Source of the DNA: Spisula solida
Taxonomy: Eukaryota; Mollusca; Bivalvia; Venerida; Mactridae
DNA length: 64,000 nucleotides
Assembly (NCBI GenBank): GCA_947247005.1
Contig: OX365955.1
Coordinates: 14,117,322-14,181,321, forward strand
Reading direction: 5' to 3'
The first letter of the stretch is position 1; the number at the start of each line of letters is the position of its first letter. A program made the translations under genes and the position numbers. The notes beneath the pieces are model-generated. The model ran no database searches. It worked only from the letters and a program-made list of their open reading frames with translations, and was not told the DNA's origin. Positions 34,155 to 44,599 of the stretch are shown in pieces.

Positions 34155-34470
34155 GTATTGTCCTATGTACTCTAACAGCTAGTCAAACCATTTCGATGCT
34201 TACCGTACCTGTACTAGCGTCAAACACATGGAATTTGCATTTTTACGACAATTTCTGGCATTTTTGGCTCTGTACATGTTAAATACCATACAAAATTACA
34301 AAAAACGTTGAATACCTTGTAATATTCTTCGTTATAATAAGTAAATCAATAAATAAATCAGCACACGCCGAAGCAGAAATTCTCATGTAAACAGACAAGT
34401 CTAAAGACCGTTATCTGTACTGACCGGAATTCTCTAACATTATTCGAATCGTTTAAACGAGCCTTAAAAG
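34155..34470 (+). repeat. Duplicated module A, first part (partner 40835-41188)
   Basis: Shares 'ggctctgtacatgttaaata', 'ctcatgtaaacag', 'aaagaccgttatc' and 'cattattcgaatcgtt' with 40835-41188. Module A is split at 34470 by the hAT-like element and resumes at 35553. Confidence 0.8.
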
Positions 34471-35544
34471 TAGGGATGGCAACGAGTACCCGGGTACTCG
34501 AGTACTCGTTCAAAGGTCCGATTATCGAATATCAAAATCAGTATTCGAGTACTCGGAAAAAAATTTAAAAAAATTTGTTAATTCTGTCTTGTACAGAACG
34601 TGTGCAAGTGTTATCTAGTCTACTAAAATTACAACTAACAACGTGTCATCAATTCTTAATCGTTGCTAATTGCAAGCGTTATAAAAACATCGACCTGTCA
34701 CGGATCGTCTGTTAATTTGTTTATGGCACGTAGCTTGGGATTCTTTTGTTGCTGAGACGAGTTTTGTTGACATCAATCCGATTAATTGTCACCGATCTTT
34801 CATCGGCAGTTATTGTTTATTGGGTGTGACAATCGATTAAGAAATTAATAAAATATAACTATAAATTATAATCGTTCTTACGCGTATATGAATGAACAAT
34901 AACTCGACTGTGTCACACTGTGTAAATATTACTATGTCACCGGTTGATAAGAGTATTCCCCCTTACTTTCTTAGTTGATTATGTTATAGTTAGAACATAT
35001 TAAGTAAATTTTAATGATTAAAAAGGGCGGAGCGAGCGAAGCGAGTCCTTTTTAGTCATTAAAATTTACTTAATATGTTCTAACTAACTTAGAATATAAC
35101 ATTCTGCATTCTGATTGGCCGATAGAAAGTAGCACCAACGCATGACGTCAAGTCTGTGAAGAGAAAATTTTAATGATTAAATTTTCATTTAACCGCCAAA
35201 ATTCGGCGTTTTCATTGGCTCACAATGTAGGTTATATTCTAATTGTTATTATTCGATTTTCTAGCGTTATTGACAATAAGTTATACTGCATTTACACTGT
35301 ATTGTTGTTCTTTTAGTTATTTTTTATTATTTCTACATTCTTCCGATCTAGATTTGACCATCAACTGAACAGAACGGACAAACATACACAATGTTCTATT
35401 TGAAGTTAAACACGCACGTTTGCAGTACAACATTTCTGTGTCCCAAATATCATTCACATTTCTGGTTTTCCGAGTACCCGAGTACTCGATCGGAAGAATG
35501 ACCGAGTACCCGAGTACCAATTTTAGCACTCGTTGCCATCTCTA
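34471..35544. mobile_element. Non-autonomous hAT-like element with perfect 8-bp TSD
   Basis: The ends are inverted: TAGGGATGGCAACGAGTACC at the left, and the complement of TAGAGATGGCAACGAGTGCT at the right. Both are followed by 'cgggtactcg'-type words. The flanks are an identical 8-mer, CTTAAAAG (34463-34470 and 35545-35552), the target-duplication length of hAT transposases. The uninterrupted partner module at 41188 shows the pre-insertion sequence. The 1074-bp interior has no transposase. Confidence 0.9.
34990..35083. repeat. Near-perfect 37-bp-arm palindrome inside the hAT-like element
   Basis: Arms 34990-35026 and 35047-35083 (TTAGAACATATTAAG... ) pair with one mismatch around a 20-base centre, gcggagcgagcgaagcgagt. 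The centre word also recurs in the element at 42425-43508. Confidence 0.9.
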
Positions 35545-35552
35545 CTTAAAAG

Positions 35553-36050
35553 CCATCACTCGTCGTGTTTTTTGTTTGTTTGTCCTTTCCCGGCAAAATA
35601 ATCTTAATTCCACAACAAATCTTGGTTAATTTTCTGCTTGTGAGTTTTAGCGCGATTAATTTTTTAACCGTCTCCATTGTTAGAAATCAAGCGCGCGTAT
35701 TCTAATTGGTCAATAAGCGTATGAAGATTTAACAACAACAACAACAAAAAAATGATGGCAAAATCGAGGTCATAATTGCAACATAGCCAAGTTTAAGTAG
35801 TTGGATGAACAGTGATGAACATGTCACTGTGTATTTTATGACTATTATTGGTGGATAATGGTGGAAAAAGGTTCATTCTTCGTGAACATGCTATATATTT
35901 CATGTTGGTTAGACGTTTTCATATATTTTATAAGTTCTAAAAGTTGCGCACATTTTCTCTCCAACCGTGTTTTGGGTCACAAGTATGGCAGTCTCCGAGG
36001 CTGGACCGGCAGAATTAATAAGCAGCCACTTGGAGACAGCTTAGCCGGTT
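35553..36050 (+). repeat. Duplicated module A, second part (partner 41189-41710)
   Basis: Shares 'gtgttttttgtttgtttgtc', 'aggttcattcttcgt', 'catgctatatatttcat' and 'aagcagccacttg' with 41189-41710. It leads directly into the LINE endonuclease ORF at 36142, so the module may be the 5' leader of that LINE. Confidence 0.75.
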
Positions 36051-36141
36051 AAATAGATCGTTTATCAACACCTTTCTTTCTAATGCACAATTTAGACTCT
36101 GCAGTCTACATCGATATGCTATATCTTCCCCTAAATCAACA

Positions 36142-36675
36142 ATGGCACCAGCTACAAGCCTGTACCTCACAAGAACAAGCGAACATCCTTCCGAAGCCGA
36201 TGGCCACCTTATCCATTCTAGCTTCTCACCTTCCAAGAAAGACCCTCAGATAATAAGTGTATGCCCAGCTCAACGAACGGACGTACCCCTCAAGGTACTA
36301 GTCATCAACTGCCAATCAATTGTAAAGAAAAAGGATTCCCTAGCAACCCTGTGTGAGACAGTGAAACCAGACATAGTCCTTGGCACAGAATCCTGGTTGA
36401 CAAGCGATCACTTAGATGCTGAAATCTTCCCAGAAGACTGTAAGATCTTCCGCAAAGACAGGAAGAATGGGAGAGATCATGGTCAACAGCCAGTTCCAAG
36501 TAATGGTACCAGCTACATAGTGAACCCCGACGAGTGTGAAATGCTATGGGTCCAGATCAGTCTGAAGAGCACCAGCAACTACAGACCACCGAATGTAGAT
36601 GACCCAGCGTATCTCGATCTCCTTCATCAATACCTGAGTGGGATACCAAAGACAGCACATATACAGTTGTGGAGT
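36142..36675 (+). pseudogene. CR1/Jockey-type LINE, endonuclease N-terminal part (broken)
   Basis: Translation shows the APE-type endonuclease start (LKVLVINCQSIVKKKDSL), the catalytic-acid block (PDIVLGTESWL), EIFPEDCKIFRKDR and SNYRPPNVDD. About 20 residues are missing or scrambled after FRKDRKNGRDHG, where a GYGGV-type block is expected. The ORF is cut at HIQLW by an inserted element and resumes at 37553 with GGDFNLPGIN. The EN nicks DNA for target-primed reverse transcription. This copy is dead. Confidence 0.85.
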
Positions 36676-37552
36676 TATGGATGTAGTGTTCTGTCCCCTG
36701 AGGTCATTTAATGTAGTTTTAAGTCCCCTACCGGTTTTTGAATGGAGGGGACTATTGGTTTGCCATCTTGCCAATTGTGGTTGATATGGCAACAGACACA
36801 TTGACAATAGCTTTAAACCGGTAGGGGACTTCAGTATTGCTTGTAATTCTTAATGACTTGTTCAGTACGTCATATCACTATTTGTTCAATTACGTCATTT
36901 TACTTAATGAAACTGGGTCACTCGTTTTAAGGTTTTCAGATTTTTTGTTGCTGAAATCGGGCCTTTCAACGTTTTAATACTGTTACTTAACTTTTGAGAC
37001 TGAAGGCTGCTAAAACTATGTAGTTCAGCAGTTTTACTGTTGTTACTAGGTCATTCAGCGTGGGCTTTCTGCCTTTTGTTTGCTGAATCTTTTCTACAAT
37101 GAGACAAGGGGCTTTTAATTTTCTTGGTCGGTAGTGTGTTGGGCACTTCTTCGTTTTAAGATTTCTTACAGCTAAAGCGGGGCAATATAATCCTTTTGCT
37201 GTGGAAACTGGGTCATTCAGCTAGTTAGTAGGTCATCTGACTATACGGGCCTTTCAACGTTTTAATACTGTTATTTTACTTTTGAGACTAAAGGCTGCTA
37301 TAACTATGTAGTTCAGCAGTTTTACTGTTGTTACTAGGTCATTCAGCGTAGGCATTCCGCCTTTTGGTTGCTGTGTCTTTTCTACTGGGTCATTCAGCTA
37401 GTTATAATTTATTATACTTTTCGACAGCTGGGACTTGGGCGGATCTGCGCTTGTTTAGTTGGGCATTGTGCTTTGTGTGTTTTTAATGTTTTCTGTGCTC
37501 GGCTGGTTAAGTTGAGTGCTGCCTTCCCTGTCTGACTTAATATACTCTTTTT
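36676..37552. mobile_element. Inserted element of about 0.88 kb inside the LINE endonuclease
   Basis: It interrupts the EN between HIQLW and GGDFN codons. Inside are a 17-bp perfect inverted repeat (AAGTCCCCTACCGGTTT at 36720, complement ending about 36829), a 288-bp direct repeat (about 36961-37098 and 37249-37386), and the dispersed tail module at 37418-37552. A possible imperfect target duplication is TTGTGGAG / TTTTGGAG. The class is unknown. Confidence 0.65.
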
Positions 37553-38165
37553 GGAGGGGACTTCAACCTACCCGGTATCAACTAGTCAGACAACTCTGGC
37601 GATTCAGCCAAGAAAGCAACCCTGTCCAAACAACTCCTAGACATCTCAAGTAATTCCTTTCTAGAACAGCTAGTAACAGATCCGATTCGAACTACAGAAG
37701 ACAGCTCTAATATCCTTGATCTCTTCTTCAAGAACAATGCATCTCTTACTAATACAGCTGAAGTAATCCCTGGTGTATGAAGCCTTATATGTTGAAGCCA
37801 GTCTAAGACCACTTACAGTGAAGACACCACCCAGGAAAGACTTCAGCTGTAACAAAGCTGACCGCTCATCAATCGAGAATGAACTCCGGGACACCTACTC
37901 CAACCTGAAAGCAAACCAGGCTACATCAGTAAACGACCTGTGGACAGTCTTCAAAAACTCCGTCACAAAGATCATGAATCAACATATACCATCCCGAATG
38001 ACAAAAGACAGAAAATCACAGAAACCATGGATTGACAGAACCATCAGGGCAGCCATTAGGAAAAACAGAAACTCTACACTTGTATGAAGAAAACTAAATC
38101 TCCAAGTGATATCCGTAAATACAAGCAACTCAAAAGCAATCTACAAAGACAAGAAAGAAAAGCTC
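37553..38165 (+). pseudogene. LINE endonuclease C-terminus and EN-RT linker (broken)
   Basis: Resumes with GGDFNLPGIN, continues SNSFLEQLVTDPIRT and NILDLFFKNN, then after a stop and frame change ASLRPLTVKTPPRKDF, KPWIDRTIRAAIRKN and YKQLKSNLQRQERKA. This is the standard order before the reverse transcriptase. At about 38165 the plus-strand sense ends abruptly. Confidence 0.8.
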
Positions 38166-39795
38166 TATGCATGATGTTGGAGGAATCTGGTGTTGTGAGA
38201 GGCTCTAGGCATAGGCCTGGCTTTCTGGAGGTACTTGTCTGGAGGGATGTCTACTTCATTGTGGATGATCTTGTAGAACATTGGAAGTTGTTGCTTCTGA
38301 CGTCTCCCAGTTCAGGTGGTCAATCATGTCTGTTACACTGCTTATGTGTAGCAAATCTAGCAGCACACTGTTGAACCATTTGGATGTTTTGTGAAAGTTT
38401 CTGATGAAGAGGGTTCTAGATGGTAGCGCAGTAGTCAAGGTTTGGTCTTACAAGTGAGGAATATATATGCGTTGGTCTTTGTTTGTTCGGAGCTTTTTTG
38501 TAGATTTCTTTTGATGAAGCCAAGGATGCTGTTTGCTTTTTTGATTTTCTTGTTGATGTGGGATGATCAGCCCAGGTCTAATTGTAGATCAACTCCCAAG
38601 TACTTGGTGGTGGTGTCTTCTTGGAGAGTGATGCCTTTCAGGATGTAGTTATGCTGGAAGGGTTTCTGATTTCTGGTGACTCTCAGAAAGCTACATTTCT
38701 GAGGGTGAAAATCCATGCCCCACTTTCTCTCCCACTCTGCCAAGGCAATGAAGGCATCAAGATCCCATTGTAGAATGGCTTGGTCCTCTAGTGAGTGAGT
38801 GGTGACCTGATACATCTGTATAGGATGCAGTCATCTGCAAACAGGCGAGTTGATGATACTACACTGTCTGGGAAATCATTGATGAAGAGAAGGAAGAGAA
38901 GTGGGCCAAGGACAGAGCCCTGAGGGACGCCGCTGATCACAGGTACACTGTCAGAAGATTGGCCTTCGACCATGACTTGATGGGTACTGTTGCCAAGGAA
39001 GGAAGCTATCCACTGGTAAATGTTTGACCTGATTCCATAATGGTGGAGTTTCTTCAGTAGCCTCTGGTGTGGAACCGGGTCAAACACTTTGGAAAAGTCC
39101 AGGATGATGAGGTCAGCTTGTACTTTCTTGTCCATGGACGAGGCAAGTACGTGGACCAGGGTCAGTAGTTGGGTCTCACAACTTCTTCGTGCTCTGAAAC
39201 CGTGTTAGCAATCATGTTGGATGTTATGCTTTTCCAGATGCTTAAGGGTGTTACTGACGATGATGTGTTCAAGAAGTTTGCAACATAGACTGGTAAGGGA
39301 GACAGGGCGGTAGTTGGCAGGGTCGTTTCAAGCTCCTTTCTTGAAGATGCCAGTCACATTAGCTTCTTTCCAGTCTTTAGGAACCATGCCCTCTTGTAGA
39401 GATCTGTTGAAGATCAGAGTGAGTGACAGTGCGATAGTGTCTGCATAGTCTTTTAGGAACCGAGCTGAGATCCCATCAGGACCGGACGCCTTTTTGGTGT
39501 TCAGGTTCCGGAGGAGCTTTCTGGTGCCTACTTCGGTAACAGCAAAGTCCGGCATTTCTGGATATGGCTCGCCCTCTGGTGATGGTATGTCCTCTGTGTC
39601 TTTCTTGGTGAAAATGGATGAATACTGATTGTTTAGGATGTTTGCTTTGTCTTTAGATTGGTTGAAAAGTCGCCCCTTGTCCTTGAGTGGTGAAATGCCA
39701 TTATTGTCTTTTCTCAGTGATGATATGTAGTTCCAAAACTTCTTTTGTTTCAATCATTTTCAATGGGTTCCATGATGTTATTAATGTAGTTTTGA
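38166..39795 (-). pseudogene. LINE reverse-transcriptase block, inverted in place
   Basis: On the minus strand the order is YINNIMEP, KKFWNYISSLRKD, ASGPDGISARFLKDYAD, then [38 protein letters not shown] and [11 protein letters not shown]. The C-terminal part follows (NLDYCATIWNPLHQK, QKARPMPRASHNTRFLQ). The FADD active-site box is intact, but frameshifts near 39760 and 38800 and stops near 38340 break the ORF. The block lies between the linker and the C-terminus of the same LINE, both in plus sense. Confidence 0.88.
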
Positions 39796-39796
39796 T

Positions 39797-39925
39797 TCAT
39801 CTACAGATACCTATAAATACAAATTCTTCCCATGGACCATCCCTGTGTGGAACAATTTACCAGCCCCTGTGGATGAGGCTCCTTCCTTGGCATCTTTCAA
39901 GGAGCTTGAGAAACTCTCATTCTAA
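39797..39925 (+). pseudogene. LINE C-terminal end
   Basis: Plus-strand STDTYKYKFFPWTIPVWNNL then PSLASFKELEKLSF and TAA at 39923-39925. This is the usual ending of CR1/L2-like RT proteins (FFPxTIPxWNxLP). The 3' UTR of the element probably runs to about 40200. Confidence 0.85.
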
Positions 39926-40834
39926 GGGGACCACTTCGCTCAGATATGAAGTACAGCCATGTGATGGGTGTTGAGCTATGTCAGCCGGGACTCAGTCCCT
40001 GTCACCGCCACGGAAGTTGGACAGGTCAAGTGCCTTGTTGGTCGAAAAATATCTGAGCTAAACTTTTATTTTTATTTTATATTCTATCATGCATATCTCC
40101 ATCGACTTGAACGAGTCTATACTTCCATACTTTTTCTATCGCTCTCTTTCTTTTTCTATCTAGCGCACCGTTAAATTATTGTCAAGTCTGACAGATTAAC
40201 GTATTATGTAGATCTTAAAATTTTCATGATAAACTGATACTGGCATAGGAGATAATACCGGACAGAAATCGCTTAATAAGCTTCCCCTGAAGCTTAAAAT
40301 CAATTTGTAGTCAGAATTTTTTGTGTTTACACCTACCTGTGTTCAAGGTATTTGCTAAAAATAGATTTCCCAAAATATGACGCCACGTGAACAACCTAAT
40401 ATTGGGGCCCAAACAGGGGCACTTTTGGCGCTATTTCAATGACGTACAGTAGATGTTACCGGACAGTGGTTTTCAAATATTTTTCGATAGATTTTTAGAA
40501 AAAATGACCAAAAATGTTTAGAATAGGGTTCGTACTTCACACTTATGCAAAAATATTAATGACTTCCGTAATAACAACTCGTGTCGCACGAATAATTCTA
40601 CCAGGGGGGCGATTTGTGAGAGGTTAAAATCTGTTTGTCGAATAAAACGATTAAAACACAACCCGAAGTCTTTCAGATTGATGGGGAAAATATGAAAAAT
40701 GTTACACGACATATATCCGTCGACAAATTTCGCCAATACCGCTGAAATAAGAGCGAGACAAAAGAAATTTTAAAAAACATTTCGGCGGCACGGTGAATCG
40801 ATCGCGAGACCTCCACTACCGCAAATTCAACAGT

Positions 40835-41710
40835 ACTCGATAACCGCTGGACTAGTCAAACCATTTCGACGCAATCTATACAGGGATGCCCGTATAAGCG
40901 TCGAAACCATAAGTGCCCAAAAATCCGGTGCATTTTAAATTTTCACGAAATGAGCATTTTAAGCCAAATTCTGTCATTTTTTGGCTCTGTACATGTTAAA
41001 TACAATAAAAGAACACGAAACCCGTTGAATACCTGGTAAAATTGGCCGTTATAATCAGAAAAATAATAAATAAACCGGCGCACCGTGTCCGTAAATCTCA
41101 TGTAAACAGTGCAAGTTTAAAGACCGTTATCCGTATTGACCGGATTCGACCAGAACATTATTCGAATCGTTAAAACGAGCCTAAAAAGCGATCACTCATG
41201 GTGTTTTTTGTTTGTTTGTCGTTTTCTAACAAAATCATCTTAATTCCACTACAAATCTTCGTTAATTTTCTGTGTTTTAGCTTTAATCGAGCTCATTTTA
41301 AGGTTCGACTCGATTAATTATTTTACTGTGTCCGTTTGTTAGAAATCGAGCGCGCCAATTTCTGAGTATTTTGATTGGTCGATAAGCGAATGACGTTTGA
41401 CGCAAACAATAACAATAAGAACGATGGCTGAAATTAAGGTCATAATTGCGATATAGTCGTGTTTAAGTTGTCGGATGGACACGTTGCTGTGCATTTTTTA
41501 AAATGTTATCGGTGTCTATCGCGAGATAAAGGTTCATTCTTCGTATACATGCTATATATTTCATAGTGGTTTGACGTTTTCATATATTTTTTAAGAGCTG
41601 AAAGTGCGCTAAAAAACGTGCGCAGTCTCCGACCGTGTTTTGGTCTAGTTTGTGTCTGTCTGTAGTGGCTGGACCGTCCGAATTTTAAGCAGCCACTTGC
41701 AAACAGCTTA
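40835..41710 (+). repeat. Duplicated module B, uninterrupted partner of module A
   Basis: Parallel to 34155-34470 plus 35553-36050, with about 20 per cent differences and no hAT insertion. It shows 'gagcctaaaaagcgatcact' where module A has the target duplication. After 41710 a weakly similar stretch reaches 'gtcaacaatgcagcagccg', comparable to the LINE start 'atcaacaatggcaccagc'. It may be a 5' fragment of a related LINE. Confidence 0.75.
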
Positions 41711-42114
41711 TCTGTCTACCGCTCGACCATTGTCTCAACACAGAATATCGTTTCCATTAATTTTACATTATAAAATCAATCAAGCACGCACCACTTTTGC
41801 GCGTTGTTTTCCCTCACGTCGCTTATGTCAACAATGCAGCAGCCGACGATATTTTCGATGAATAAGTAAATGCTTTGTTTATCTTGAATATTATTTTTCT
41901 ACCAGATTTCTTTTACTCACGATTCTGAGTGATTTGATACAAAGAAAAATGAATTATTTGACTAAATAAAGCGTCTGGACCGTTTGTCCGGAATTATCTA
42001 CTGTCCGGAATTATCTGCTTTGCCAGTAAATGCTTAAAATGGTCAAAGATATTTAGGTCTTTGAAATGGTTATGCCCTCCAAACGATTTTTTGAACAGCT
42101 AAACATTGTCTTAC

Positions 42115-42177
42115 CTTTCTTTTCTTCCTGACAGTCTGGTCACTGTTGTCTTTTGAACGGGTTCTCAAAGATGGCAT
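42115..42177 (-). CDS. WDR76: WDR76 exon 1 (start codon)
   Basis: Residues 1-21, MPSLRTRSKDNSDQTVRKKRK, with the start at 42175-42177 and donor AAAG|GTAAGA. Highly basic, consistent with a nuclear protein. This is the only in-frame Met exon found upstream of exon 2 with a good donor. Confidence 0.85.
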
Positions 42178-42248
42178 GGTCAATTTTTGTCTGATCTCAG
42201 TAATTACGAGCGTTTACAGTAAAGTGTTACGAAACATCAACATTGAAG

Positions 42249-42258
42249 TTTGGCGCGC
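42249..42258 (+). promoter_or_regulatory. E2F-like site upstream of WDR76
   Basis: TTTGGCGCGC, fitting the E2F consensus TTTSSCGC, lies 72-81 bases upstream of the start codon. E2F control of WDR76 would fit its S-phase and DNA-damage roles; the function here is inferred. Confidence 0.5.
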
Positions 42259-42424
42259 AATTGATGTTATGTAAACAACTCTTCACGCGAAGGAGAGAAA
42301 GTTGATGAAAAATAAACCCAAAGTGACAAAATTGAAGAAAGGCAATTACGCGATTGTCTCTCCTATTTCTAATCTATGTAGATTCATCAGATGCGTACAT
42401 CACTCGTGCTACGTAGTTGTGATT

Positions 42425-43508
42425 CATAGGCGGCTCCAAGGGGGGGGGGGGGCGGACCCGGCGTACGCCCCCCCTAAAATCGCCGGAGCCTAGGTAATTT
42501 ATCATATTTTGGATGTAAAAACAATATTGATATGCAATTTTTTTCGGTCGCTTCGCTCGCGTAAATACAACAATAATCAATTTATGGATTTTAAATTGAA
42601 CTTAATGCTGTATGCAAAAACAAGATATGGGACTGATTGCTAGCATGGGGCCAAACATCGGCTACAAAAATGCCGAGATTCTTGCACATTAAAAATGTCT
42701 GACAAAAAAAAATTATTAATACAGTTGGCTTTATTTTCTAATAAACCTGTCCTTTTCATAAAAAATAAGATACCTCAGAATGCAGCTGACGAATTCCGTG
42801 GTTCTATTTAAAAAGTCACGAGGCAGAAAGCCACTGGACTCCCTAGTCGCTGGATCCCAAGTACTTCACATTTCCACTTAAACAAAACTGAAGCCCTGGA
42901 GTTCGCAGGGTATGCTGCTCAGATAGACATTGCCTTTTTTTCGTGACGTATTCACAGCAGTTATATATCAGTGAATAGTATCCAGTCGATTATCGTTTGT
43001 CCTGGCTATGCTGTTCATATAAACAACGATTTTTCTTGCTCGCTTCGCTCGCTGAAGAACTACGTAAATTCAATGAAAGCTTTTGATTTACCAATGAGTT
43101 GTTTGGGTATGCTGCTCAGACAAACACTGATTTTTTTCTAGTTCTGACAATTACTACATCAGTGAATATTACCAAGTAATAAGGATGTGGTGTATGCAGC
43201 TGAAATAGATAATTGCATTTTTTCTTGCTCGCTACGCTCGCACAACCACTATCAGTTCATTTTGTCAAGTAGGGAATGAGTTTGAGGGATATGCTGTCCA
43301 AATAATTAATGCATATATTCTTGCTCGCCTTGCTCTCACATTAACTTTATCAATGAATATTATAAAATAAAGAACGAAATTGTGTGGAATGCTTCTTAGA
43401 GATACATTTTTTTCGAACTCGCTTCGCTCGCATATTTTCTTGAGGGGGGGGGGTATCAATACATGAATGTACGCCCCCCAACGCCAAATCCTGGATCCGC
43501 CCCTGTGA
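42425..43508. mobile_element. TIR-like element with poly-G ends
   Basis: The left end (cataggcggctcca, then G run, ggcgtacgcccccc) and right end (ggggggggggtat, gtacgccccccaacgcc, tggatccgcccctg) are roughly inverted. 'CAGGGGCGGATCCAG'-type ends are common on hAT-like elements. 'TGATT' flanks both sides, too short to be decisive. The interior repeats 'ttgctcgcttcgctcgc' near 42548, 43030, 43225, 43320 and 43418. No transposase. Confidence 0.55.
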
Positions 43509-44590
43509 TTTAATAACTATGCATCCGAACTCGTGACTGTCTTTATTCTACGATTAAACACACGTACACATTCATTATTTCTTAAGGTGGTATGCGCGCC
43601 TTTTATCATACGATCGAATTTTCTCCGAAATATCTTAAAATGACAGAAAAATCATCTAAAACGACATTGTGATCATAAAAATGATATGTCAACAGGCTCG
43701 TTTTCGAGATACATGGCGTTCTAATGACCTACCATTGAATTTTGTTCATTTTATCTATTTCTTGCATATATGACACCATCAAGTTCTAATTTGTATTATA
43801 TCAAACCACTTTTAAACAATGCATGATATTGTGTGTGTTCAATGGTCATTCTTATTGACTTTAGTCACAACTTAGGCTGCCTGGTGAACAAATTCAATGT
43901 TTGTACATGATAAATAGTTACCCCACCCACTTTCCAAAAAGTGTGATTTTCAAATGAATGTCAAAAAATATCTAACGATTGAAAATTATTTAAAATTGGA
44001 TAAAAGTTGAGAATCATATAGAACATCAGTTTAGTCAAATTAAATATAGGGGTCACCAGCCTTTTTAGGGAGCTATTCACCAAAAAGTAATAATTTTGCA
44101 TAAATTAACCTAATTTGCATATTAGAATGAAACAAAATTTTATGAAAAATATTTCAAAGTTTACCTACTTCACATAACTAAATCATGCACTACATATTTT
44201 ATATAAGCATACATATTTAAACAATTGTAGTGACTTATTGTACACCCATATACTTCACAAATGTGCCGTTCGATCCCCACCCACTTTTTATACATGCAAA
44301 ACATAAAAAAGTTAAAAAATATTTATTTTTTTAAACTAATATTATGTTTATTTTCATTAATTAACATTTATATGCGATCATTGGAAATAAATATCATGTT
44401 TGTTCTCACCTAATACGATTTTGAAATTTCGCGCATGCGCACAAGGCAGCTCGAGCCTCCTTAAACTAAAAGGATAAAAAAGTAAGCACTATAGACTGAC
44501 CGCGGCGCCTAATCATTTCATTCACTCAGGATACTTTTTAACCCAAAACTTTGGGCGTTATTGATGTACAGTTTGTGCATTATTGTATCA
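43509..44590. other. Intergenic between WDR76 and the 36-bp satellite
   Basis: AT-rich sequence with no supported exon or element. A phrase 'cacccacttt' occurs twice (about 43924 and 44279). Confidence 0.35.
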
Positions 44591-44599
44591 AAGTTACAC

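Larger units (their letters stand above)
18865..42177 (-). other. WDR76: WDR76/CMR1 orthologue, whole gene locus (14 coding exons)
   Basis: Fourteen exons join without a single frame error into a 546-residue protein. The N-terminus is basic and disordered (residues 1-76) with four SPxK motifs. It is followed by the family motif NLRLNKEFFNELGI (about 89-102) and an arginine-rich RRSSLRLQ element (135-142). A WD40 propeller then runs from about 225 to the C-terminus. Family landmarks are FSLTVHPSATKIIAAAGDK, RPVTCLDFPVHSPEKLYSCG, RTVSVHPMDTQYFCTAG, HTGRWLTPFRATWHP and the terminal SSGRLHAFM. A WDxR motif (WDLR, 400-403), typical of DDB1-binding CUL4 adaptors, is present. The human protein is somewhat longer at its N-terminus. 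The family is nuclear and works in DNA-damage response and protein quality control, and as a CUL4-DDB1 substrate receptor. Introns total about 21.7 kb. Confidence 0.93.

Noticed and set aside
36142..39925. Twin-priming explanation for the LINE inversion
   Set aside because: Twin priming inverts the 5' part relative to the 3' part. Here both outer parts share the plus sense and only the middle is reversed.
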